From an uncultured bacterium (lineage in GTDB: Bacteria > Spirochaetota > Spirochaetia > Sphaerochaetales > Sphaerochaetaceae), in NCBI GenBank assembly GCA_905215015.1, contig CAJMOS010000031.1:1-25546 (forward strand): 25,546 nucleotides of DNA. The letters are read 5' to 3'. Made by a program: the position numbers and the translations under genes. Shown one piece after another: positions 1 to 7,078 of this stretch. The notes below the pieces were generated by a model, which had not been told where the DNA came from, did not search any database, and worked only from the letters and a program-made list of their open reading frames with translations. How positions within the stretch are numbered: the stretch's first letter is position 1; each line of letters opens with the position of its first letter.

Positions 1-23
1 CCTTCAGGGTATAGGGTACCCTC

Positions 24-52
24 AGTATGGGATAGGTTTGCCTTTCCGTCAA
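24..52 (-). promoter_or_regulatory. possible leftward promoter for a gene beyond the left edge
   Basis: Read on the minus strand, TTGACG (47-52) is followed after 17 bp by CATACT (24-29), with AT-rich sequence (about 53-120) upstream that could act as an UP element. A perfect 10-bp palindrome AGGGTACCCT lies at 13-22, close to the expected transcription start. The target gene would lie outside the window. The -10 match is only 4/6, so this is a weak call. Nothing else is recognisable in 1-195. Confidence 0.3.
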
Positions 53-195
53 ATTATTTCATTTCATTTTGATGATTATTGCAAATTTCTTGAATTTTCT
101 GCGGTATAAGAAAGTTTTTCCTTGCCAGACCAAAGGGAAAAGAAATTTTTGAGGTATTCCGTGAAACGGGTATCGCAGGAGGGGGCTTGGATATG

Positions 196-225
196 AAAAA
201 GCCCGACTTGGAAAGTCAGGCTTTT
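196..225 (-). terminator. intrinsic terminator of rpsU
   Basis: On the minus strand a 12-13 bp stem (AAAAGCCTGACT pairing with AGTCGGGCTTTT, with one G-U wobble) is followed by a U-run. It begins about 4 nt after the rpsU stop codon. This is a typical rho-independent terminator that closes the recO-recJ-rpsU block. Confidence 0.85.
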
Positions 226-229
226 GCAC

Positions 230-439
230 TCAATAGCTTTTGGAAGAATGCATCTTCCGGACCTTTTTCATCTGCTTCCGTGCGTTCGCTTTGTTCTCAC
301 GGTTCTTGATGGTGGAGGGCTTTTCGTAGTATTCGCGCTTTTTCCACTCGCGGATGATGCCTTCTTTCTCGACCATTCTCTTGAAGCGCTTGATCGATTT
401 CTCCAAAGGCTCCTGCTCGTCAACTTTGACAAATGCCAT
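230..439 (-). CDS. rpsU: 30S ribosomal protein bS21
   Basis: A 69-residue, very basic protein recognised as bS21. It starts MAFVKVDEQEPLEKSIKRF and carries the family core around residues 17-45 (FKR, then EGIIREWKKREYYEKPS), with a Lys/Arg-rich tail of the long form (KANARKQMKKVRK). bS21 sits at the 30S platform near the anti-Shine-Dalgarno end of 16S rRNA and helps initiation. The ATG start is preceded by a strong Shine-Dalgarno stretch (GGAGGTGA, about 446-453). It lies 74 bp downstream of recJ but has its own promoter (489-517) and terminator (196-225). A small CCCAG/CTGGG hairpin (457-469) sits just upstream of the ribosome site and might modulate access; that is inference. Confidence 0.95.
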   Translation of the reverse strand: MAFVKVDEQEPLEKSIKRFKRMVEKEGIIREWKKREYYEKPSTIKNRENKANARKQMKKVRKMHSSKSY

Positions 440-488
440 TTCCTCTCACCTCCCTTCCCAGTGCCTGGGTCTGGACTCAACAGCGTCC

Positions 489-517
489 ACTCTACGAAAA
501 ATACGGCGGGGTGTCAA
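489..517 (-). promoter_or_regulatory. rpsU promoter overlapping the recJ stop codon
   Basis: Minus strand TTGACA (512-517, perfect -35) is followed by exactly 17 bp and TAGAGT (489-494, 4/6 -10). The recJ stop TGA (514-516) lies inside the -35 box. The predicted transcription start near 482 gives a leader of roughly 43 nt before rpsU, so rpsU can be expressed independently of recO-recJ. Confidence 0.65.
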
Positions 518-2646
518 GAACTCCGCTTGCAGTCGATGACGATCAGCTGCAGGCTCGACTCCTGGCGGAAGTAGTTGCGGCTCATGCGGAAGGCCACATC
601 CACCACATCCCCCAACGCGAACTCCGAGTTGACCTTTCCTGCCGCGTTCCAGTAGAGCGCAGGCCACTTGTAGGAACCGTACTCCAGCGTGAACTTCACA
701 TGCTGGGCGGTGCCGGAGTGGCTGTTCATGATCTTCAGGTCGCTGATGCGGGCACCCTCGATGGCAAAGACCACCTGGCTGTTCTGCTCGCCATAGGGCT
801 CGAAGAACTCCACCTTGCGGATCAAGTCCGGAGTCAGGTAGCTTGCCGGCAACGAGCAGTCGATATCGATGCTTTCCTCTTCCGAGTCCCCGATCTCCAT
901 CGAGTCGACCACATCGACGATGCGGCGCTTCAGCTCCTCGAGGTTGCCCCTCTCCATGGAAAACCCGCCGGCGCAGGCATGGCCGCCGAAATCCTGGAAC
1001 AGGTCGCCGAAGCGGGAAAGGAAATCGCGGCAGTTGAAGTTCTGCGGGGAGCGGATCGAGCCACTGATGCGATCATCACCCACGGATGCCAGCACCAGCG
1101 AGGGAACGTCGAACTGCTTCAGCAGACGGGATGCCATCAAACCCGTCATGCCCCTGCTCACCTGCTCATCCTCGACCAGGACGATTTTCGATCCGGAGCG
1201 CTCAAAGCTCTCCTTGGCGATCGGAAGGATCCTGCTCCAGGAATCCTCGCCCAGTTTCTGCCGTTGCTTGTTCAGCTCCAGAAGCTGGGTGGCGTAGCCT
1301 TGGGCGGTGGGGATATCCTTGCTCAGCAGCATCTGGAGCGCGATCTCAGGCTTGCCCATGCGCCCCGCGGAGTTGATGACCGGGGTAAGATACCAGGAAA
1401 TATCCAGGCTGGTCAGGGGACGACCCGCCAGTTTCTGCATGGAGAGCAACGGCTGCAGGCTGGGCCTGCTTCCGCTCTCGATAACCTTCAGGCCCCGGCG
1501 GACCAGGATGCGGTTCTCGTCGACCATCGGCATCAAGTCGGCGACCGTCCCGATGGCGACCAGGTCGAGAATCGAGTCATAGCCGCTGTCCAGCTCGGGG
1601 TACTTCTTCATGACGAACGCGTTGAACAGGCCCACCAGGGTGGAAAGCTCGCCGTTTTCATCCTCGCTGTACCGGCTACCCCGGCTCATCGTGCTCAGGG
1701 TGAAAAGACTCTTTCCCTTGATCATCGGAAGCGCCTGCTCCATCTGTGGCCGCATGTCGACCAAATTGATGTCGACCGACTTGCCGAAAGCGGCGCGGAG
1801 CTGGTTCCGCTCGATCTGGGCGTCGATGACCAGAATCGGAAGCCCCCCGGAGAGGAACTTCGCCGACTGGCTGGTGGACAGGTCCATCACCCCGGGATTG
1901 ATTTCCTCGAAGAGACGGTCCTCCTCCATGAAGTTCTCCATCTTCACCGCGCTGATGACGATGGTGTCGCTCTTTCCCGGCTGTGCGTGCAGCAGGATAT
2001 AGGGCTCATGGTAGAAATCCGTCTTGGCGAAGCGGAGCGCCCAGATTACCTTGGCGACGACGCCGCAGGCAGCCAGGTGCTCGAACGGGTAGCCGCATCC
2101 CTCGACCTTCGGGTCGACGATGGCCATGGCAGGGGGCAGCTGGTCGTCGGAAAGATGGTGGTCGAAGACCAACGTGTCGATTCCCAACTCCCGCGCCTTT
2201 GCGGTCTCCTGAAAACTGGAAATACCGCAGTCGACGGTAATGATCAGCGTCACCCCGTCACGGTGCGCCTCGTCAATCCCATCCAAGGTCAGGCCATAGG
2301 GCTCGTCCCCCTCGGGAAGGCGGTAATCCACCCTGCCGCCGAACCGCTGCAACTCGCTTACCAAAAGCGTCGTGCTGGTAATGCCATCCACATCGCGGTC
2401 ACCGAATACGCGGATCAGCTCCTTGCCCTCGACCGCCTCCCAAATGCGGTCGACCGCCGTCTCCATATCCTCGAACAGGAACGGGTTGTGGAGAAAGGAA
2501 AGCCCGTTCTCCAGATAAAACTTGACCTGTTCCCGATCCTCGATGCCCCTGCGGACCATGATGGAGGCCGTGAGCAAATCGAGGCCGAACTGCTCATGCA
2601 GCCTCCGTACCTTCTGGGAAGGTACCGGGCGCTTGTTCCATTTCAT
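514..2646 (-). CDS. recJ: single-stranded-DNA-specific exonuclease RecJ (DHH/DHHA1), with a long internal insertion
   Basis: A 710-residue RecJ, the 5'-3' ssDNA exonuclease of RecF-pathway recombination and mismatch or base-excision repair. Visible motifs are DRDVDG (83-88, motif I; the second residue of the usual DxDxDG pattern is Arg), VDCGIS (138-143), DHH (162-164), VAIGTVAD (363-370), NSAGRMG (425-431) and the DHHA1 signature GGHACAGG (554-561). A C-terminal OB-like domain follows from about 600. E. coli RecJ is about 577 residues. The extra length lies mainly at about 208-356, between the CGVVAKV segment (194-200) and VAIGTVAD, and has no motif I recognise. The gene is 27 bp downstream of recO and probably cotranscribed with it. 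ATG start, with AAGG about 10 nt upstream. Confidence 0.93.
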   Translation of the reverse strand: MKWNKRPVPSQKVRRLHEQFGLDLLTASIMVRRGIEDREQVKFYLENGLSFLHNPFLFEDMETAVDRIWEAVEGKELIRVFGDRDVDGITSTTLLVSELQRFGGRVDYRLPEGDEPYGLTLDGIDEAHRDGVTLIITVDCGISSFQETAKARELGIDTLVFDHHLSDDQLPPAMAIVDPKVEGCGYPFEHLAACGVVAKVIWALRFAKTDFYHEPYILLHAQPGKSDTIVISAVKMENFMEEDRLFEEINPGVMDLSTSQSAKFLSGGLPILVIDAQIERNQLRAAFGKSVDINLVDMRPQMEQALPMIKGKSLFTLSTMSRGSRYSEDENGELSTLVGLFNAFVMKKYPELDSGYDSILDLVAIGTVADLMPMVDENRILVRRGLKVIESGSRPSLQPLLSMQKLAGRPLTSLDISWYLTPVINSAGRMGKPEIALQMLLSKDIPTAQGYATQLLELNKQRQKLGEDSWSRILPIAKESFERSGSKIVLVEDEQVSRGMTGLMASRLLKQFDVPSLVLASVGDDRISGSIRSPQNFNCRDFLSRFGDLFQDFGGHACAGGFSMERGNLEELKRRIVDVVDSMEIGDSEEESIDIDCSLPASYLTPDLIRKVEFFEPYGEQNSQVVFAIEGARISDLKIMNSHSGTAQHVKFTLEYGSYKWPALYWNAAGKVNSEFALGDVVDVAFRMSRNYFRQESSLQLIVIDCKRSS

Positions 2647-2673
2647 GTATAAAAACCTTCAATATATAAAGAT

Positions 2674-3426
2674 TCAATCCATATTCTGGAGGATCGATCC
2701 CTCCAGAGTCTTCAGGGGCCTGCCGCCAAGTATCATGGTGACATACCTGAACAGGTAGCGCTTGATCCTCTGCCGCGCGGCGGGGCTCAACGCGACCGTC
2801 ACCGCCTGTCCAAAGGACATGGAGCAGGTGAAGGCCAAATACCGGCGCGCACCGGGAGGAAGCAGCATGCTGGAATCCACTGTAGCACAACTTTGGCAAC
2901 AAGGGGCAGTAAGCGGATAGGAAAAACCGAGAATCTCGTTCTCCTCATAGGGACGTCCACAGGATGGACAACAGGAAAGGTCGGGCCGCATGCCCAGCAC
3001 GTCGATCAGATTCCAGATGAACTGGATCAGCACCTGGCTTTTGGGAATGACCTGCGTCTCCAAGGCGGACAACGACGCCTTCAAGAGCCGGTAGGTAGCC
3101 TTCTGGTCCCCGCCATTGGTCCTGATCAGTAGCTCGCAGAAGCACATGGCCGCATAGTCGGCGTCCAGGTCTTCCAGAATGGCCGTGTGGGAGGATCCGA
3201 TGTCGGCGTCGCTGAGCGTATAGCTGTTCTTGACCGGATTGTGGTACAGGAAAAAGGTGCCGTCAGCCAAAAAGCCCACCTTGACCGCCTTGTTCGACTT
3301 GCGGGCGCCAAAGCTGGTGACGTAGATGATTCCCAAATCCTCGGACAGCAACCGAAGGCGGCGGTCGGCGTTTCCGCTCCGCTCGCTGGAAAGCACGATT
3401 GCCTTGGTCGCGATATTCCGTTCCAC
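2674..3426 (-). CDS. recO: DNA repair protein RecO
   Basis: A 250-residue RecO, which loads RecA onto SSB-coated gaps together with RecR. The N-terminal OB fold opens with KAIVLSSERSGNADRRLRLL (residues 8-27), which fits the RecO pattern of a short strand followed by an activity-state loop. The C-terminal half carries a zinc-binding four-Cys motif (CCPSCGRPY, then CCQSCATV about 20 residues later), as in many RecO proteins. The start codon is GTG, supported by GAGGG 6 nt upstream. The gene has an extended -10 promoter (3444-3452) and is followed closely by recJ. Placing recO beside recJ groups two RecF-pathway functions. Confidence 0.92.
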   Translation of the reverse strand: MERNIATKAIVLSSERSGNADRRLRLLSEDLGIIYVTSFGARKSNKAVKVGFLADGTFFLYHNPVKNSYTLSDADIGSSHTAILEDLDADYAAMCFCELLIRTNGGDQKATYRLLKASLSALETQVIPKSQVLIQFIWNLIDVLGMRPDLSCCPSCGRPYEENEILGFSYPLTAPCCQSCATVDSSMLLPPGARRYLAFTCSMSFGQAVTVALSPAARQRIKRYLFRYVTMILGGRPLKTLEGSILQNMD

Positions 3427-3443
3427 TTCCTACCCTCTTTTCC

Positions 3444-3452
3444 AGTATAGCA
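3444..3452 (-). promoter_or_regulatory. recO extended -10 promoter
   Basis: Minus strand reads TGCTATACT, an extended -10 (TGn plus a 5/6 -10 hexamer) about 18 nt before the recO GTG. No good -35 is seen, which is common for extended -10 promoters. It lies between the ankyrin-gene terminator and recO and probably drives recO-recJ. Confidence 0.55.
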
Positions 3453-3468
3453 AGGCAGCGGTGAAACG

Positions 3469-3495
3469 AAAACCGCCCCTCGCAGGGAGAGGCGG
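3469..3495 (-). terminator. intrinsic terminator of the ankyrin lipoprotein gene
   Basis: On the minus strand CCGCCTCTC, a 5-nt loop and GAGGGGCGG form a 9-bp GC-rich stem with one G-U wobble, followed by UUUUCGUUU. It starts about 9 nt after the ankyrin gene stop codon. Confidence 0.85.
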
Positions 3496-3504
3496 CACCC
3501 GAAG

Positions 3505-5223
3505 TCAGAAGGCTTGGTTCAGCGCGTCCTCGACCAGCCAGTCGGCGACAATCTGGTCGTCCAGAGGGCCATAGCCAGGATAGGAAATCGAGACGGAGCC
3601 GGCTCCATCATCGCTGTAGGTCAGCCCTTCGATCTGCACGCTTTCCCCCGTCAGGTAGCTGTCAACCAGAGCGGCGTCGATCCCGCTGTAGGCAATCGTG
3701 CCGTTTCCATCCTGGGTGGTGACCGTCACGTTGGCGTCGATATCGCCCTTCTGCACACCCACCTGCACCCGGTAGCCGTCCTTGGAGAAAGAACGGCGGA
3801 AACTGAACTGGCTGCGCGCCGGAGCGGGCTTGGCCTCAGGGACCTCCTCGCCCAGGTAGCTGGCGATCTCCTTCTGGCCAAGGCGCGCGGCAAGCTGTCC
3901 GGCAGTCAGGCCGAAACGGTCACGCACCGAGGTATCCGCCTTCGCCTCCTCGACCAGCGCCTTGACGGCATCCGCGTCACCCCTGCGGACGGCCTGCGCC
4001 AAAGCAGTCTCTCCACGGAAGTTGACGGCGTTGACGTCGGCGCCATGTCCGAACAGCAGCTTCGCTCGGTCGTAGTCGTCGTTCGCCGCTGCAATCATGA
4101 ATGCGGTGTTGCCATTCCAGTCGGTGGCGTCCACCTTGGCTCCGTGCTCCAGGATATAGGTAAGGATGTCGTTGTCAAGCTTCGACTCGACGGCGTAAAG
4201 CACCACCGGCCTGCCGTTTACCTGGATCGAGTTGATATCGGCTCCCTCCTCAATCAGGGCCTGCGCCATGGCGGTATTGGCATTCTCCGCGGCATAACTC
4301 AGGGCATTCTCCCCAAACAGGCTCACCTTGTTGACGTCCGCTCCGGCTGAAATCAGCGTACGGAGCACCTCGGGATTCTGGTTATAACGCGCGGCGTACA
4401 TCAGCGGGGTGGCGCCCACGCGGTCGGTCTGGTTGACGAAGGCACCTGTGTCCAACAGTTCCTTCACCACCTCGGGACAGTTCCCGCTGGCGGCGTAGAA
4501 CAGGGCGGTGTCCAGCTCGCTCTGGCTGCCGCTCAAAAGCAGCTTCACCACATTCGGATGCTGGTTCTCGCTTGCAGCCAAGTACAGGGCCTTGGTGCCA
4601 CGGCGGGTACGGGCCTGGGCGTTCGCGCCAGCATCCAGCAGATTCTTGACCACCTCTTCGGTGTTGTACTGGCTGGCGAGCAGGAGGGCCGTGTCCTTCT
4701 CGTCCTGGGTGGCTCCGTCAAGCAGCACCCCCAGCACCTCGGCATTGCCGTTGTAGCGGGCGGCGTAGGCCAGGGCATACATGCCCTGCTCATCCTTGGC
4801 GTGAAGCACGTCACCTACCAGCGCCTGCACGACCTGGGCGCTCGTGCTGTACTGCGCGGCCGTCATCAGCGGCGTCACGCCATGCGGACCCCGCGTGGAA
4901 AGATCGGCTCCAGCAGAGAGCATGGCCTCGATCTCGCCGGCAGAGGTAGCCTCCCGGGCAGCCTGGAAAAGGTCGTCAAACTGCTTGGCCTGCGCCGCCG
5001 ACTCTGTCGCGGGGGAGGAAACACGCTCTTCCTGGACCACTGGTTCCTGCGCAGGCTCGGGCTCTTGCGCTTTGGCAGGCTCGCTTGCGGGCCGGCTGGC
5101 AACCGCCACCGGAGCGCTCTGGGGGGTCTCGGAAGCGGTGGCGCCTTCCTGTTTCTTGCCGCAAGAGACCGCCAGGGCGAGAACCGCGGCGCATAACGTG
5201 ATATACCGAATTGTTCGTTTCAT
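3505..5223 (-). CDS. ankyrin-repeat lipoprotein
   Basis: A 572-residue secreted lipoprotein. The N-terminus MKRTIRY, a hydrophobic core and LAVSC with Cys21 form a lipobox of the relaxed spirochaete kind. Residues 22-80 are a Pro/Ala/Glu-rich linker. About eleven ankyrin repeats follow, with TPLM/TALxxA-type cores near residues 117, 149, 178, 211, 239, 272, 306, 339, 373, 406 and 440. Spacing is 28-29 residues at two early repeats and 33-34 from residue 272 on. Residues 471-572 form a separate, mostly beta-looking domain (FSFRRSF to the C-terminus) that I do not recognise. Ankyrin arrays bind proteins; the partner is unknown. The gene has its own terminator, is divergent from the DUF4105 gene and stands alone as a transcription unit. 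Confidence 0.85.
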   Translation of the reverse strand: MKRTIRYITLCAAVLALAVSCGKKQEGATASETPQSAPVAVASRPASEPAKAQEPEPAQEPVVQEERVSSPATESAAQAKQFDDLFQAAREATSAGEIEAMLSAGADLSTRGPHGVTPLMTAAQYSTSAQVVQALVGDVLHAKDEQGMYALAYAARYNGNAEVLGVLLDGATQDEKDTALLLASQYNTEEVVKNLLDAGANAQARTRRGTKALYLAASENQHPNVVKLLLSGSQSELDTALFYAASGNCPEVVKELLDTGAFVNQTDRVGATPLMYAARYNQNPEVLRTLISAGADVNKVSLFGENALSYAAENANTAMAQALIEEGADINSIQVNGRPVVLYAVESKLDNDILTYILEHGAKVDATDWNGNTAFMIAAANDDYDRAKLLFGHGADVNAVNFRGETALAQAVRRGDADAVKALVEEAKADTSVRDRFGLTAGQLAARLGQKEIASYLGEEVPEAKPAPARSQFSFRRSFSKDGYRVQVGVQKGDIDANVTVTTQDGNGTIAYSGIDAALVDSYLTGESVQIEGLTYSDDGAGSVSISYPGYGPLDDQIVADWLVEDALNQAF

Positions 5224-5254
5224 AGGTTGCTTCCTTCCATATTCGTTTTCTACA

Positions 5255-5260
5255 AGTATA
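5255..5260 (-). promoter_or_regulatory. possible -10 box for the ankyrin lipoprotein gene
   Basis: Minus strand TATACT (5/6) lies about 31 nt upstream of the ATG, with a GGAAGG ribosome site between. The -35 position (ATGGCG) is poor, so confidence is limited. Confidence 0.35.
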
Positions 5261-5330
5261 CCTTAGGAACCCAAATTCGCCATCACAACTCCATAAATCT
5301 TCTTGTAGCGTGCATCGCTGCAGCTACTCG

Positions 5331-5339
5331 TGCTATGCT
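5331..5339 (+). promoter_or_regulatory. possible extended -10 just before the DUF4105 gene
   Basis: TGCTATGCT matches an extended -10 (TGn plus TATGCT, 4/6). It ends 7 nt before the ATG at 5347, and no Shine-Dalgarno sequence is present there, so the transcript could be leaderless. No convincing -35 is seen. Confidence 0.35.
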
Positions 5340-5346
5340 GTCCTGT

Positions 5347-6615
5347 ATGAAGCGTCTCTCGACCTTGTTGCTGCTGCTCGCCAGTCTGCTTTCCAGCCTG
5401 ACCGCGGCCAGCCTGTATCCCCACGATCCAGAGCAGCCGTTTGACAGCCAGGCCGTCCTCGCGGCGACCGACTTCTCCACCCCCCTGTCCGGAGAAGAAA
5501 AGGCGTATGCCGAACAGTTCCACATCAGCGTGCTGGTCATGGGTTCCCTGGGACCGTTGTACAGCTGGTTCGGCCACGTGGCGGTTCTGGTGGAGGGACC
5601 CGAGGGCAGGTCGACCATCTACGACTACGGGGTTTTCGACACCTCCAAACCGGGTTTCTTCCTGGACTTTCTCAAGGGACGCATGCTCTACAACGTCTGG
5701 CGCTCCGACGGGACTTGGTGTCTGCGAGACGAAAAAGAAAGCGGACGCAGCATCATCCGTTACGACATCCCCCTTTCCGACAGCCAGAAAACCGGGGTAA
5801 TCCGTTTTCTCGAGGAGAACGCCAAAAGCGGCAACGACCAGTACCTCTACCATTTCTACAAGGACAACTGCTCGACCCGGATCCGGGACATCCTGGATGC
5901 CGCTACCGGCGGGGATTTCAAGGCATGGGCCGAAGCCCAACCGATGAAACCGGCCAGCTACCGGAGCGAGGCCAACCGGAAACTGAGCAGGAATCCGGCG
6001 CTCTGCTGGGTCCTCAACCTGCTGCAAGGCCCGAGCGTCGACACCCGGCTTTCCCTCTGGGAAGCCATGTTCCTTCCCGGAACGCTGGGAACGGCAGTCG
6101 GAGAGTTCTTCGGCATTCAGGGCGAGGTGGTCCAGGAGGGCACGGTCGCAGACAAGGACGGAAGTCCTTTCCCCGCGCTGGTGGCCCTTCCCCTCGCCGT
6201 CGGGCTCTGCCTGGCATGCCTGCTTATCCTGATCCGTGAGAAACCCATCTGGCACTGGGTGATGGGGACCATCCTTTTCCTTCTGGGCCTGCTTTCCTGC
6301 GTATTGCTTTACTGCATGTGCCTGACCGACCTGGACATGACCTGGGGCAACACCACTATCCTGTACCTCAACCCGCTGCTTTTCGGAGCGATACGGGAAA
6401 TCCACAAGGGCAAGGAAGAACGGGCATGCAGAATCATCAAAGGGTTTTCGATCCTCGCCTTGGCGGTATCGGCATTCTCCATCTGCAACCCGTCCGGACC
6501 CAATATCGGGACCGAGCTGCTGGTCCTTCCCATCTATCTGACCGCGTGGGTCAGGGGCGGGCGCTTAGCGAGGCTCCGATTTCCCAGTCGGGGAACCGCC
6601 TCGCCCCACGCTTGA
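5347..6615 (+). CDS. DUF4105 (Lnb N-terminal-like) permuted papain-fold membrane protein
   Basis: A 422-residue protein from the chosen ATG. The open frame runs further upstream, but only this start (or the ATG 12 nt earlier) places a signal peptide (KRLSTLLLLLASLLSSL) at the N-terminus. The extracytoplasmic domain (about 40-270) carries a conserved SWFGHVAV His, a YDYGVFDT segment and a YKDNCSTRIRD Cys. This His-before-Cys order is expected of circularly permuted NlpC/P60-like families such as DUF4105. About five hydrophobic segments follow between 275 and 410. The likely role is a membrane-anchored hydrolase or acyl/amide-handling enzyme at the envelope; its substrate is unknown. Its 3' end overlaps the convergent LemA-like gene by 65 bp. 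Confidence 0.75.
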   Translation: MKRLSTLLLLLASLLSSLTAASLYPHDPEQPFDSQAVLAATDFSTPLSGEEKAYAEQFHISVLVMGSLGPLYSWFGHVAVLVEGPEGRSTIYDYGVFDTSKPGFFLDFLKGRMLYNVWRSDGTWCLRDEKESGRSIIRYDIPLSDSQKTGVIRFLEENAKSGNDQYLYHFYKDNCSTRIRDILDAATGGDFKAWAEAQPMKPASYRSEANRKLSRNPALCWVLNLLQGPSVDTRLSLWEAMFLPGTLGTAVGEFFGIQGEVVQEGTVADKDGSPFPALVALPLAVGLCLACLLILIREKPIWHWVMGTILFLLGLLSCVLLYCMCLTDLDMTWGNTTILYLNPLLFGAIREIHKGKEERACRIIKGFSILALAVSAFSICNPSGPNIGTELLVLPIYLTAWVRGGRLARLRFPSRGTASPHA

Positions 6616-7078
6616 GGTCGCCTTGGCTCAAGCGTCGCTGGTACCTTTCCCTCTGGCTCTGGTAGGTGGCATAGCGGGCGACAATCTCGTCTTCAATCGC
6701 GCTCAGCTGGGTGAACAGTTCCCGCAGTTCCTCCAGCTTGCCGTTTTTTGCCAGCTCCCTCTGGAGCGCTGCAAGGCGCTGGTCGCTTTTGACGTACAGG
6801 TCGCTCACCTCCGCTTCGGAAGTCATAGGGACGGAAAGAATCGATTGCAGCTCGGCGTCACCACTCCGGGCCGCCAGCTCTCCCGCCACCTGGAAGCGCC
6901 GGGAAAACAGGGACTGGAGTGCTTCCTCCTCTTCGGAAAGCTGGCTGGCCTCCATGGCAAGGGTGTTCACCCTCTGGCTTCTCCAGAAACCGTACATGCA
7001 CAAGACAAGCACGGCAACCACCCCGAACGTGATCGCCATGCTCTTGCCGTCCTTGAATCTCCAGCCGTCAGCGGACAA
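6551..7078 (-). CDS. small membrane-anchored coiled-coil protein, LemA-like
   Basis: A 175-residue protein with a short polar start, one transmembrane segment (about 14-31, MAITFGVVAVLVLCMYGF) and a long helical extracytoplasmic part. The pattern FSRRFQVAGEL, then KLEELRELFTQLSAIEDEI, then ARYATYQSQRERY resembles LemA (an RR-x-x-L region, a LQxxL..E..I helix, the AR..YN..V helix) and ends with RFPDW where LemA has FPxN. The match is divergent, so LemA-like is tentative. The longest start is TTG, inside the last codons of arcC and overlapping it by 11 bp, which suggests translational coupling. An internal ATG at 7039 would remove the 13 leading residues. The gene end overlaps the opposing DUF4105 gene. 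Confidence 0.6.
   Translation of the reverse strand: MSADGWRFKDGKSMAITFGVVAVLVLCMYGFWRSQRVNTLAMEASQLSEEEEALQSLFSRRFQVAGELAARSGDAELQSILSVPMTSEAEVSDLYVKSDQRLAALQRELAKNGKLEELRELFTQLSAIEDEIVARYATYQSQRERYQRRLSQGDLKRGARRFPDWEIGASLSARP

Noticed and set aside
433..2652. 739-codon plus-strand frame opposite recJ
   Set aside because: It is the antisense shadow of recJ, whose DHH motifs are unmistakable. His/Leu/Asp-rich nonsense composition is typical of antisense frames in GC-rich genes.
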